Below, in pieces: positions 10,101 to 17,187 of a stretch of 34,295 nt of DNA. The translations under genes and the position numbers were made by a program. How positions within the stretch are numbered: position 1 is the first letter of the stretch; every line of letters begins with the position of its first letter. This DNA comes from a virus: positions 1-34,295 of IMG/VR virus record IMGVR_UViG_3300038416_000136. One strand, 5' to 3'. The notes beneath the pieces were generated by a model. That model was not told where the DNA came from, searched no databases, and saw nothing but the letters and a program-made list of their open reading frames with translations.

Positions 10101-11639
10101 ATTCTGGACGGCCTCGCGTATCTTAGTGTCCGCCAGATCAATGTCATTGAGAGGACGGTTAGGATCGAGACCGGCGCGCGTCATTGCCTCGCGCACCCAT
10201 ACCGGCATGTTCTTCCCCTCTTTTGTTCCGACCACTTCGCTCAGTGGTACTTGTGCTGCTTGGGCCACTCCCGCTTGACGCCTTCCTTCATCATCTTTCG
10301 GGCCTGCTTTTTCGGCGGGCACTTGACCCGCGCCTTCGACGGGTTGGTCGCGCACAGCGCGAACAGCCGGTGTTGCTTTGGACTCCAGGGCATCTGGTGC
10401 TCCTTTCTTTAGCTCTTGTTTGACTGCTTCTAATCTGCCGTTGACGGTGTCGAGAATCTCGTTGTTGCGCTTGATGGCCTCCTTGCTGGCCTCGCTCCCC
10501 ATGTTCTCTCTGGTCCAGCGCACCACCTTCTGCAGCCCGGACAGGAACTTGGCGGTCCGGTTCTCCGCCTTAACGGAGGAGATGAACTCGGTGGCGCTCT
10601 TTTCCCGGATGAGCTGGGTCCAGAACCGGATGGACTCCGCCCCGTACTGTTCGTCGGTGAGCGGTTTGCCACGGTATAGAGGACCATGAATCCGTCGCTT
10701 CTCCAGTTGCTGCTCGTAGGGGCTCAGGTTATCCCAGAATTCCTTGGCCTGTTCCATCGCCGTGGCACCGTGGACTTCCTCATGGTTGATCAGGTCGTTA
10801 ATCGCGTGCTCGGGGGTAACGTCTTTGGGCAGGTCCTGCTCCAGGTACTCGTGCAGGTTCTTACGGTTAACCGTCACCTTGCCGGTATCCGGGTCCGTGT
10901 TGGCCACATCTCCCGGACGGGCCAGGGGTTCATCAGTGATGGTCCATCGTGGAGCCTTCTCCTTCAGAGCTTGCTCTCGCTCAGCCCGGACTTCTGGCGA
11001 GGCTGGAGGTCGGGCCGCACCCGACTTTGAGAATCTGGCCTCGCCGAACAGGGTTCCCATCGCCACACCGCTGACTAACTCTGGAGCAGTGGGCAGTCGG
11101 TGCTCCTGGATGGCGGGCATTGCCACTCCCATGCCTGCGCCCAAAGCGGCGCGGAAAGGAATCTGAGCCAGCTTGAACGGGGCCATGCGGGCGGAAGCGC
11201 CCATCGCAGCCACGTCACCAGCAGCGCTGGCCCACGGGTGCTCCTTCTCACCGGCTGCCAATTCTTCTTCTGCCTTCTGGGCGAACTGAGGAGCCACTGC
11301 TCTCAGGGCGGCCTTCTGTGCCTTGGCGGCGGCTATACTGGCGATAGTTCCAGTAACCAACCCGCCAATGATGCCACCACCAATTTCTCCAATTCCGGTT
11401 TCGCCAAGCACGGGGATGGCGGCTCCAGCCATTGCTCCGTACGTGGCTCCTGGCCCAGCGGCGGCCATGAATGCAGCGCCGGGGCCTACATTTGCTGCCG
11501 CATGACCTAGAGCCGACCTCAACGCGCTAGGGTGGGGAGTGTTGTAGTTTTCATCCAGGAACTGCTGGATCTCCTCCGGATTCGCGTCGTCGGGAAATTC
11601 AAGGACCCCTGCTCCTTCAACTGTGAATGTCTGGGGCAT
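4107..11639 (-). CDS. Giant polyvalent virion/ejection protein with zincin-like domain
   Basis: The protein has 2510 residues. The N-terminus (LEFPDDANPEEIQQFLDENY, about 13-32) is the short motif seen at the start of many phage ejection-type proteins. A Gly/Ala-rich membrane-active stretch follows (about 48-110 and 160-200). Residues 286-290 read HEEVH, a zinc-metalloprotease HExxH site in a helix, with E335 (GAESIRFW) as a candidate third ligand. A beta-rich domain lies near 1055-1165, then a Glu-rich low-complexity stretch. The last 430 residues resemble the C-terminal domain of large polyvalent phage proteins (NHATG near 2252, then LMFAPKLEASRW). The short motif [ML][AP]M[ST]RK recurs at 630, 725 and 1623. 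It is the last gene of the long minus-strand operon, 3 bases after its upstream neighbour. Delivery into the host with the genome is inferred, not shown. Confidence 0.8.
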   Translation of the reverse strand: MPQTFTVEGAGVLEFPDDANPEEIQQFLDENYNTPHPSALRSALGHAAANVGPGAAFMAAAGPGATYGAMAGAAIPVLGETGIGEIGGGIIGGLVTGTIASIAAAKAQKAALRAVAPQFAQKAEEELAAGEKEHPWASAAGDVAAMGASARMAPFKLAQIPFRAALGAGMGVAMPAIQEHRLPTAPELVSGVAMGTLFGEARFSKSGAARPPASPEVRAEREQALKEKAPRWTITDEPLARPGDVANTDPDTGKVTVNRKNLHEYLEQDLPKDVTPEHAINDLINHEEVHGATAMEQAKEFWDNLSPYEQQLEKRRIHGPLYRGKPLTDEQYGAESIRFWTQLIREKSATEFISSVKAENRTAKFLSGLQKVVRWTRENMGSEASKEAIKRNNEILDTVNGRLEAVKQELKKGAPDALESKATPAVRAVRDQPVEGAGQVPAEKAGPKDDEGRRQAGVAQAAQVPLSEVVGTKEGKNMPVWVREAMTRAGLDPNRPLNDIDLADTKIREAVQNDPTLTKKQKNQILKTGSAKAAPAAQPGEPQPAQAQTGLATTPPAALTAGGPAATPDISAAFPAVKMEELDALNRKITAPGYRPSKAEYERWVQLTEELDKAEAAAGVGPAPQGGEPMAMSRKPLSEDSKKKFEGLPPPAKKSSVPIVLRGPEGSEIPGYFEGWGQGVNAAGTGLEMQPWVSRLTEGGWSTGLLHKGEQIAEGEITPPPAEALAMSRKTRTPEEEVAARLISSIGGIHDDLAKRALVKENYDRIVALPKEQWGPELTKFHQEWKTKEIQDAAKKMEAQDQPTPIEIAAKAIGLTGQDLTEALSPANIAKQFGAADRALTYRSAIATLNSKSKPITPTETEGPVKPRYDVGDYKEFWTDLQEHHPEIPEQAARDVWNEAVHDVLNNASGERIKELLRPARLEKRFLGEGLLRHMPDANPHPILEDMAKWKNPTDSPAFKRFCAVRDLTPEEGKALIEQLRDMEMAERLAAREGPPPPKPGEGVAREPRTEAEKAEAERLWKEGFVIGQRRRRGAIRELSKWYNQQAVAPERSPNRKTIGLDDVWFEVKGKDVHAYAEYTTKQGEDAKFLRSVLGKGGSIKGKTATTTRSIAIVVDPKTGVHHAVSVYVRHGEPMIYNPDVYAGSKAGNHITIPQLLANYRVNATLLVKDPVYNFHQQWPNEKTYVEAIGGVAKIREQGSTAQWMAYIKEAEAEREAEKKRQHEERYFGKVTEEELAGEEAAEPEKTEEGETEEEPSISEQMAKTREERETRAWAESEEPEIPSKKVGKWDKAALEVWLRGGPGSDVLGLFQSDLSHLARESLAGSEAESLYELSNEYKVSHPLDFQKMLDAIQAKREKSGVLNGREISALYAMDKIANRIYERMLNSPTEQAKLAKLPPIPKDTEYVDMNPGEKAHYLERESLKYRALLKTFNEVYEIANEARTAQGGKGAPVEKLAVPPDTEAFRTRALDRYGDTSRRNLELAAVSAQRAAREKSISGERSLLAGSKFGGTPRTAIGRRLATYQQKLPRPPGQGPEMLPSGYPRQEPYPPPRGAFPFPPVTPSDIGGAGFTGKKPEKIPERGTPVGFGQERGFVPSQTPPSDITLRQMYQRMEAKRKGEPLPMTRKGYGVAERYQDEMRAQGRLTYQKPEEALLPKEVLIARGRDDVLSGKINPMKEMIQAKRTGYISERSTPAFRYWGYRLQQIADEVAAQSGVQSKAYKEAESRSSEWQKLIGQTSKKMFERTGKALQGWNQIGPDDMKSTTFVRNAAKAAKARRLGRAVEDIDLDESEEAEVASIVGRSKASEEVRRLTEMAVGEEASRGVDEPLDEGNKRVMSIAEKQSDLAEQGSASSLKSKKPKSSAMAMKGEEGKLPPLDPETEDELGNIGMRVMQKLSKANKMTDANWLEAMKKRLRDPDIERPDLEPYLEHVRAVSEKINETFINNYVGTGSAVKDARKMFTRKKPPIEVSIAAIRRAMEADPSGRHPSPAEAYHIWNYLKQRFFDQGVLDFREIRTKASAELGIKDATGNITNPYTQLRLFRAMSTNRTMRELTQDLVKRVRDEARIKGQAMNWLKNQQYPGWLRAARFLPRFFFWDKIVGHGLVPMVTHASNMMFNPRAWSEYFGHWQGGKWKPGAWQEMYRMQFGTLGEGRIKGADYHKLMMDELVGHERFEFWKTAGLEADPFKYTDDYQIEALQYLFGDKMSGWLQGRGFDALKTLRYAMAEKWLNSLPEHLRNQESARLIADSVNHATGIVKTQFHESLNWLMFAPKLEASRWAYVFKDTAKAANYIAHWKTASLEQRAWAKSEMQQKAMVVGFYAMALYANQSFLKMAGSNQEINFTDPKKADFLAFKVAGFKVGVMNPFVGMIRMFANALHTAFGERTKFERLTSRTKSLMEVAGQYARGKMSPLSSFATDIASAQDYAGRPLGFMPQSEPLSRSKRLQGIEPYGVGEYAAEALTPIPIEEGVKRIFMSQGMSEADASKWVRTLIIAGGMSATGARVSEDQ

Positions 11640-11642
11640 GGA

Positions 11643-12620
11643 TCAGTCTTGGGAAGGTGGCGGAAACATATCCCACGTCAGGGGAGGAACCCGAAGCGGA
11701 ACACGGGCAGGTTCTTCCTCCTCGTCGTGACTGGTTTCCGGTATGGGCCGAGCGGGAGGAGTGGTAGCCGTAGTCGTCCCACCGCCGGTTACCACCAACT
11801 TACCTGTCTTGGGATCGCGCACGATCTTTATGGATTTGGTTGCAGCGGATTCCTCAGCCCCAGGATAAGGAGGATCATCTCCACGCTTCTTGAACACGGC
11901 GTTAACTCGCCGCTTCTTGGCATCCAAAGATGCCTCCATCGCCGCCTTGATCTTCGCGTCCATCTTGGGAGTGGTGTCGATCAGGTCCTCGGCCTTGGCA
12001 ATCTCACGTTCCATGATGGCAACCCCGGTGTTCTCCAGAGAGTCAACTGGCTTCCTTGGTTCTGGTTTTGCCGGAGCCCAGGGAGAGGTCGGAGCCCCTC
12101 GATAATAAGATTGTCCGCTTTCGGTGGTCATCTCCTCGGGGATGTAGGCCTGCTTTCCCTGAAGTTGCTGCAGTTGCTGCTGGTTTCTTCCCAGCGAAGC
12201 CATCGCCGCACCGCCAAACCCGGCACCGGGTCCCTCCTGCATCATCACCGTATTGAAATCCTCACCATCCGCCACTCGCTGTTCAATCCTCATTCTTGCC
12301 GCTGCCTGGGCTGCCGCCGCCTCAGTCTTGGCGGTGTTCATCTTCTGCGCCTCTTGTAGTTGCTGCTGACGAATCTGGATCTGCTGCTCGTGATAGGACT
12401 TGGTGATCTCCAGCCGCTGGCGCTCCATCTCGTTCTCGCGCTCCTGCTGGTCGTGGCGCGCCTGCATCGCCAACTGCTGCTGGGCGAACTCCTGTTGGGC
12501 CTGCTGGGCCTGCTGGGCCATGCGCTGGTTGGCCTCGGCAATGCGGGCGCTGGTCTGGTACGCCTCCAGGAAGTTCTTCGCCGGATCGGCGGGCTGTAGC
12601 CAAGGTGCTATTCCGGGCAT
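11643..12620 (-). CDS. Gln-rich coiled-coil virion protein
   Basis: The protein has 325 residues starting MPGIAPWLQPADPAKNF. Residues about 15-115 form a long Gln/Ala-rich helix (AQQAQQAQQEFAQQQ, RLEITKSYHEQQIQIRQQQ) typical of internal or tail-associated virion proteins. The C-terminus is Pro/Thr-rich, with a short beta part KSIKIVRDPKTGKLVVTG and an acidic run. The ATG at 12620 has a good ribosome site (AAGGA, 8 bases upstream). The same GACTTATGCC start context occurs at the next gene upstream (13711). It sits immediately before the giant protein gene and may be its assembly partner, which is inference from position. Confidence 0.7.
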   Translation of the reverse strand: MPGIAPWLQPADPAKNFLEAYQTSARIAEANQRMAQQAQQAQQEFAQQQLAMQARHDQQERENEMERQRLEITKSYHEQQIQIRQQQLQEAQKMNTAKTEAAAAQAAARMRIEQRVADGEDFNTVMMQEGPGAGFGGAAMASLGRNQQQLQQLQGKQAYIPEEMTTESGQSYYRGAPTSPWAPAKPEPRKPVDSLENTGVAIMEREIAKAEDLIDTTPKMDAKIKAAMEASLDAKKRRVNAVFKKRGDDPPYPGAEESAATKSIKIVRDPKTGKLVVTGGGTTTATTPPARPIPETSHDEEEEPARVPLRVPPLTWDMFPPPSQD

Positions 12621-12625
12621 AAGTC

Positions 12626-13711
12626 TTATCCTTCCCCAAATACCCCTATCCAATCCTCTTCGCCGCCTCCACCGCCGCTAGTATCATAACCATATCCAGC
12701 GTACGGATCGTAGTAAGAAGAGCCACCTCCTTCGCTAGAGTAGCCAGTGTCTTCGGGAGTCGTTGAGCCAGAATCGTAGCTTCCTGAGATATAGGAATCA
12801 ATCCATCCGTTGTACTCCTGTTCAGAGCCGAATCCCATCTGCTGCCAGAAGGGAACATTGGCACCGGTGTACATATAACCGCTGCCAGTGGGCTGAACTC
12901 CCCCAGCAGTCCCGGCAGTTCCACCGGTTCCCGCTCCAGCTCCTCCGGTATTAAACAAGCTTTCCCAATCGCTTCCCATGTTGCCGAACACTCCATAGCT
13001 GCCCTCGCCAAGATTGTACACGTCTGGTCCGGTTGTCCCACCGACGGTTTCGGACGATCCGCCCGCAGGACCGGTTCCCGCGCTCCATCCAGAAGCAGCC
13101 GTGCCAGCCCCTCCAGCAGTGGTTCCCATTCCAGCGCGTGCGGCGGCTTGTTGGGCTGCTTGATATGCCGCCTGTTGGGCCGCCAGTCCTCCCCCACCTA
13201 CTCCACCTACCGCTCCTCCACCAGATCTCAAACCAGCCTGTTGTGCGGCCAGATTAGCCATTGCCGCATCGTATGGATTGGGAGCGGCTGCCGTGGTGGC
13301 GGCCAGGACGTTGTTGTCCGTGGTCTGGGTGCCGGTGGTGTTGGTGGTTCGAGGGGCACCGGCCAGAAGGGCGTTGTAGTTCGTCAGGCCCTGCTGCTCA
13401 AGCTGCTGGGCGGATAGACCGAGGAACTGCTGGTAGGCCGCCATATTGTTGGGCGAGTTGAACCCGGTCCCGGTGGCGATGCCGCGCTGGGCCGCCCAGG
13501 TCTGGGCATTGGCCAGGTCCTGGGGATTCAACTGACCGCGCAACTGGTTCCCGACGTTGGCACTGGCCTGTCCCGACAGCGCCGCATAGTCAGGCAGGTT
13601 CGGAGTCCACGTCGAGCTGCCCGTGGTGACGTTGGTTGAGGTCGGCGGGATGACGGGAATCGAACCGTAGGCGGCTGGATTCGTGATGGCGGGATCTGTT
13701 GATACTGGCAT
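12626..13711 (-). CDS. Gly/Ala-rich structural protein
   Basis: The protein has 361 residues. Residues 20-115 look folded (TPNLPDYAALSGQASANVGNQ, then NAQTWAAQRGIATGTGFNSP). From about 150 the sequence turns into Ala/Gln helices and then Gly/Ser/Tyr-rich low complexity, ending in GEEDWIGVFGEG. This composition is typical of phage virion proteins next to ejection proteins. I do not recognise a named family. It lies 5 bases upstream of the Gln-rich gene and is surely in the same operon. Confidence 0.68.
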   Translation of the reverse strand: MPVSTDPAITNPAAYGSIPVIPPTSTNVTTGSSTWTPNLPDYAALSGQASANVGNQLRGQLNPQDLANAQTWAAQRGIATGTGFNSPNNMAAYQQFLGLSAQQLEQQGLTNYNALLAGAPRTTNTTGTQTTDNNVLAATTAAAPNPYDAAMANLAAQQAGLRSGGGAVGGVGGGGLAAQQAAYQAAQQAAARAGMGTTAGGAGTAASGWSAGTGPAGGSSETVGGTTGPDVYNLGEGSYGVFGNMGSDWESLFNTGGAGAGTGGTAGTAGGVQPTGSGYMYTGANVPFWQQMGFGSEQEYNGWIDSYISGSYDSGSTTPEDTGYSSEGGGSSYYDPYAGYGYDTSGGGGGEEDWIGVFGEG

Positions 13712-13715
13712 AAGT

Positions 13716-14786
13716 CTAAATCATCCCAATGCGGATGCGTTCAAGTTTGGCCGAGCCGAATGGGGCGAAGTTGACGGCCGGGTTGTCGAGCCCGTAGTAG
13801 TGGGTCAGCTCGCCGTTGAGAAGCCGCACCGCCTGGATGTGTTTCTCCTGGGCCATAGGCTTAGCGGTGGCGGAATCCATCTCGCTGTAACGAACTGAGC
13901 AGCATTCCTCAATGATCGCCTCCAGGTTATGAAAGAGCAAGTAGTCCGTGTCCACCGTCACCGGCACCAACTCCAGCTTGGCGATGGCCGTCACCTGAAC
14001 CGTCGTGGGCGTTCCTGGAGGCGGCGGCAGGCAGGGGTTGTGATTCCGGCAGCAGTTGAGCGGCAGACCGCTGAGCATGTAGCGGCGGTAACCCGCCACG
14101 AGCTCCCCCGGCTCCATCACGAGCATTAGGCTCTGCGCGGCGGTTACCGGGTCCACCTGGAATATCTGGACCGGTCCCACGGTAGCGTCCTTCTGAATGT
14201 CGAGCACGGAGTTGAACTGCATCGGCTGGTCCACGAACGGGCTCTGTAGGAACACGTAGGAACCCTTGACGAGCTGAACGCCGTCCTGGGTGTAGATCGG
14301 GTTGTTGTTGTTGTCCGTGCCACCCACGAATACTCGGCGCCCCGCCTGGACATCAGCGACATCGCCGGGGTAGATGCGGATGATCTTGGGAGGATTGACC
14401 AGCGGCGCGGGGGTGATTGCGTCGTTCCGCATGTAGGCCTGGATGTCGCGGTGGCCGCAGTGGCGATGGCGCAGCATCCGTCCGTTGCCGAACTGGAGAT
14501 ATTCCGCGAACTGGTTGTTGATCGGGATAGGCCTCCCGCACACGTCGATCATCTCCAGCCGCGCCACCTCACGGGGCACCGTGATGTAGGGATCTCCGCG
14601 CGAGACGTTGAACGCCATCTCGGCAAAGCTGCCGTACCAGCCCTCGTCTCCCGCCTCCCGGCAGAGCAGCAACCGGCGCTGGGCGCTGTTAACGAATCCG
14701 GCAATGGCGGCTACGTCTCCCGGGCACTTGCCGATCAGCGGCGGAAGCCGGGAGTTGAGAACATCGTAAAGTCTTAGTCTTGGCAT
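13716..14786 (-). CDS. Conserved neck/tail-like structural protein
   Basis: The protein has 356 residues from the ATG at 14786 (MPRLRLYDVLNSRLPPLIGK). The N-terminal 120 residues match a pattern known in many tailed-phage structural proteins: a short helix, then 'VNSAQRRLL', then ITVPREVARLEMIDVCGRPI and an 'NQFAEYLQFG' helix. The middle is beta-rich, with a Cys/Pro loop CCRNHNPCLPPPPG. The C-terminus LTHYYGLDNPAVNFAPFGSAKLERIR is well ordered. A role in the head-to-tail connector or tail is inferred from the order of genes. An alternative start at 14810 would add eight residues. Confidence 0.66.
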   Translation of the reverse strand: MPRLRLYDVLNSRLPPLIGKCPGDVAAIAGFVNSAQRRLLLCREAGDEGWYGSFAEMAFNVSRGDPYITVPREVARLEMIDVCGRPIPINNQFAEYLQFGNGRMLRHRHCGHRDIQAYMRNDAITPAPLVNPPKIIRIYPGDVADVQAGRRVFVGGTDNNNNPIYTQDGVQLVKGSYVFLQSPFVDQPMQFNSVLDIQKDATVGPVQIFQVDPVTAAQSLMLVMEPGELVAGYRRYMLSGLPLNCCRNHNPCLPPPPGTPTTVQVTAIAKLELVPVTVDTDYLLFHNLEAIIEECCSVRYSEMDSATAKPMAQEKHIQAVRLLNGELTHYYGLDNPAVNFAPFGSAKLERIRIGMI

Positions 14787-14791
14787 AATGT

Positions 14792-15682
14792 CTAACCGTT
14801 GGGGACCCATCTTCCACCTGAAAGCGGATGGTATCCAGGCTGTCCTTCGTGTGAGACGGTATATCCTCCCACTCGACCCGTCGTTGGGCCCGGCCTCATC
14901 AGTTGGCTGTAGAGGTTCTCTGGGCTTAATCCACTTGCCATCTGATCCCGGATGAATTGTTGCTGATCGGGGAACATCTGCAGCAGTTGATTGTAACCGG
15001 CGGACGCCATATTCGAGTAAGCTCGTTGCTGTTCCTGACCGGCGGGAGAAGCAAGGAATCCAGATGCCTCTAGTGCGTTCTCATTCCCGTATCGGGACTG
15101 TGCCTGCTGCTCCGTAAGGCCGAGTTCCTGCAGGGCTTGTAGATGGGCCGGGTCCTGTAGGTTGTAGCTTCCCCATCCCGTGAAATCATTCGGGCTGCTC
15201 GCTAACCCGCCAGATGTACTGGCGCTTCCAAGCAGAGCTTGAGGAATAACTTCATTGGTATAGAAGGTCGCCCCGGGATCTGGCTGGTGGGAACTTACCG
15301 CCGGGGTTCCTGAGGCTACCGCCGTGGACGTCACCTGGGCGAGGGGCGGAGTCGTGGTCGTAGTGGTTCCGGCTCCTGGGGTTGCCGGGGTCAGTCCCAA
15401 GCTGGCAGGAATTGAGGCGGTCGAAGTCAGCGCGGGCGTGGTGTTGGCTACCGATGCCGTCGTTCCCGGAGCGATGGCCCCAGCCGATGCTCCAACCGCG
15501 CTAGACATCTGGCTCTGAAGCTGGGCCAACTGATCTTGGGTTGAGGCGGCAATCTCGGCTGGTGTTTTGGCTGCCAGCGGATTCTGCTGCGCACCAACCT
15601 GATCAGGGACAGTGGCAACGAGACTTCCGCCCGTCGCATCGAACTGGTTGAAGTAGCTGGGGAGTTGAGCGTTCCAGGCCAT
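14792..15682 (-). CDS. Ala/Thr-rich virion protein
   Basis: The protein has 296 residues. A short ordered start (MAWNAQLPSYFNQFDATGG) is followed by an Ala/Gln helix (IAASTQDQLAQLQSQMSS). A Thr/Ala/Pro-rich linker comes next (about 65-125), then a folded C-terminal half with Gln-rich helices (AYSNMASAGYNQLLQMFPDQQQ) and a short C-terminal tail SHEGQPGYHPLSGGRWVPNG. I cannot name the family. The layout is like its neighbour at 12626 and suggests a minor virion component. It starts one base after the stop of the frame-split Ig protein. Confidence 0.65.
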   Translation of the reverse strand: MAWNAQLPSYFNQFDATGGSLVATVPDQVGAQQNPLAAKTPAEIAASTQDQLAQLQSQMSSAVGASAGAIAPGTTASVANTTPALTSTASIPASLGLTPATPGAGTTTTTTPPLAQVTSTAVASGTPAVSSHQPDPGATFYTNEVIPQALLGSASTSGGLASSPNDFTGWGSYNLQDPAHLQALQELGLTEQQAQSRYGNENALEASGFLASPAGQEQQRAYSNMASAGYNQLLQMFPDQQQFIRDQMASGLSPENLYSQLMRPGPTTGRVGGYTVSHEGQPGYHPLSGGRWVPNG

Positions 15683-15683
15683 A

Positions 15684-16172
15684 TCAAGGGAGGTTGGTGA
15701 AGGTCAGTACGTAGTTGGTGTTGTCGCCTGGATGGCCAATCGTCACCACGATAATATTGTAAGTGTCGTGGGATGCGAGGGGGAACTGGACATCATAGTC
15801 TCCAATTCCAGGACCAAAATCAGTCCCGTAAGCAAAAGTGGCGATCAACGCAAATGATGAGGTTCTTATTTGAACGTTAATGTTTTGGCTTGCGCCAACC
15901 CCAGTAAGATGGACGTGGAGGTTGCAGGTGCAGGGACCGCCTGCCTGAACTACCGTGCTATCCACTTCCATGAGACCGTTAAACGCTCCGTTGACATACG
16001 ACACGATGAGGGAATTTGTCACGCCTACAGCGCTGCCAGTGAAGTCGTGCCCCACCGGAGAACCCCAGGCCGTTGCATTCCAGTCGGCGCACAGATTTAC
16101 TGGCGCATTGATCGTGACGGCCACGTTCTTCTGGCACTTGTGCCCCTCGGCGTCTGTAATTCCCACCAGCAT
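15684..16172 (-). CDS. C-terminal part of a frame-split Ig-like tail protein
   Basis: The protein has 162 residues if started at the ATG within TGATG (16172), beginning MLVGITDAEGHKCQKNVAVTIN. These first residues are the last strands of an Ig-like (He_PIG type) domain whose first half ends the upstream frame. The rest is a beta-sandwich-like domain with two cysteines in GGPCTCNLHVHL and an ending NTNYVLTFTNLP. It may be translated by restart at TGATG or by a -1 shift, or the split may be an assembly or mutational error. The larger in-frame ORF that extends antisense-like to 16529 is not used. Confidence 0.65.
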   Translation of the reverse strand: MLVGITDAEGHKCQKNVAVTINAPVNLCADWNATAWGSPVGHDFTGSAVGVTNSLIVSYVNGAFNGLMEVDSTVVQAGGPCTCNLHVHLTGVGASQNINVQIRTSSFALIATFAYGTDFGPGIGDYDVQFPLASHDTYNIIVVTIGHPGDNTNYVLTFTNLP

Positions 16173-17185
16173 CAGTACGTTCCTGGGGTTGTGGGGGTGC
16201 CGCTGAGCGCCCCCGAGGAGGACATAGATAGACCCGGAGGCAGTGGTCCCAGCGGCACAATCGTCACCGGCAGCGCCACGCCCAGCGCCACCACCTGTCC
16301 GGTGTAGGGATCGCCCACTGTGCCGTCTCCTAGCGATGGTGATTGCAGCCCGATCAGGTGGATCGTGTAGTCCTGCTGGACCGACTGTCCAAAGCTGTTC
16401 TCGGCCTTGATCGTGAAGTTGTATATGCCCGGCACGTCCAGGGTTCCCGCCATAGCGCAGGTGGTGGCGGAATCCTGGAGCAGCCCGGTCCCGATCGGGA
16501 GTTGGCCGTCCGCCAGAGAGAACGTCCACTCGCCAGTGCCGGTGACTTCAAAGACCGGATCGGTAGTCAGCAACTGACCGGCGCAGCAGAACCCGTTGTC
16601 TCCCACCAGGTGTAGGGGGTCGTACGGCTGATGTCCCGGGCGTCTTCGTGCGGGGACCAGACAAACCTTCCTGGAGTTGGCGAACTGGCACACCATAGAT
16701 TCGGCAATCTGATCGGCGGTGGCTTGGCTGACATTGGCCACCACACCGGCCTTTATGGTGTAGGTGAAGGAGGAGCCGGTGTCGCACTTGGCTGTGCAGC
16801 TCTGGGCGTGGTTGAAGAACAGTTGCCTCCCCGGAACCGATGGGTTCACCGTCGGGTCCACCACCGGGAATCCAATCGGCGGCGGGCAATCGCCCATGCT
16901 AGTGCCGCAGGTCTCCGAGGTGAGGAAGGCGCAAGAGTCGGCATCGTCCTGGGAGACAAACGAGTTCGCCATGCCCACACATGGCCACGCTCCCGGGTCG
17001 CTGCCAAGTGGGGGGCCACCACTGCCGGAGAACGAACCCGATCCCGAGATCCTGAACCCGCTGCCCGGCCAGCGCATCGACACAAACTCCGGCCCGTCGT
17101 CGGCCTCGCTCGAATAGTTCGAGACCGGGTAATCGGTTCCGGGGCAGGTGACGCCGGGGTTGGGGCAATCGAAAATCGTGTCCAT
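16172..17185 (-). CDS. Cys-rich tail protein with Ig-like repeats, N-terminal part
   Basis: The protein has 337 residues from the ATG at 17185, two bases after the previous stop. The first 150 residues are Cys/Pro/Gly-rich (FDCPNPGVTCPG, SCAFLTSETCGTSMGDCPPP). Two Ig-like segments of the putative-Ig (He_PIG) kind follow. One is complete (GEWTFSLADGQLP...GIYNFTIKAENSFG). A second one stops abruptly after SGALSGTPTTPGTY, where the family normally continues with several more strand residues. That continuation is found in the -1 frame. It is likely a tail or adhesin protein. Confidence 0.68.
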   Translation of the reverse strand: MDTIFDCPNPGVTCPGTDYPVSNYSSEADDGPEFVSMRWPGSGFRISGSGSFSGSGGPPLGSDPGAWPCVGMANSFVSQDDADSCAFLTSETCGTSMGDCPPPIGFPVVDPTVNPSVPGRQLFFNHAQSCTAKCDTGSSFTYTIKAGVVANVSQATADQIAESMVCQFANSRKVCLVPARRRPGHQPYDPLHLVGDNGFCCAGQLLTTDPVFEVTGTGEWTFSLADGQLPIGTGLLQDSATTCAMAGTLDVPGIYNFTIKAENSFGQSVQQDYTIHLIGLQSPSLGDGTVGDPYTGQVVALGVALPVTIVPLGPLPPGLSMSSSGALSGTPTTPGTY

Positions 17186-17187
17186 AG

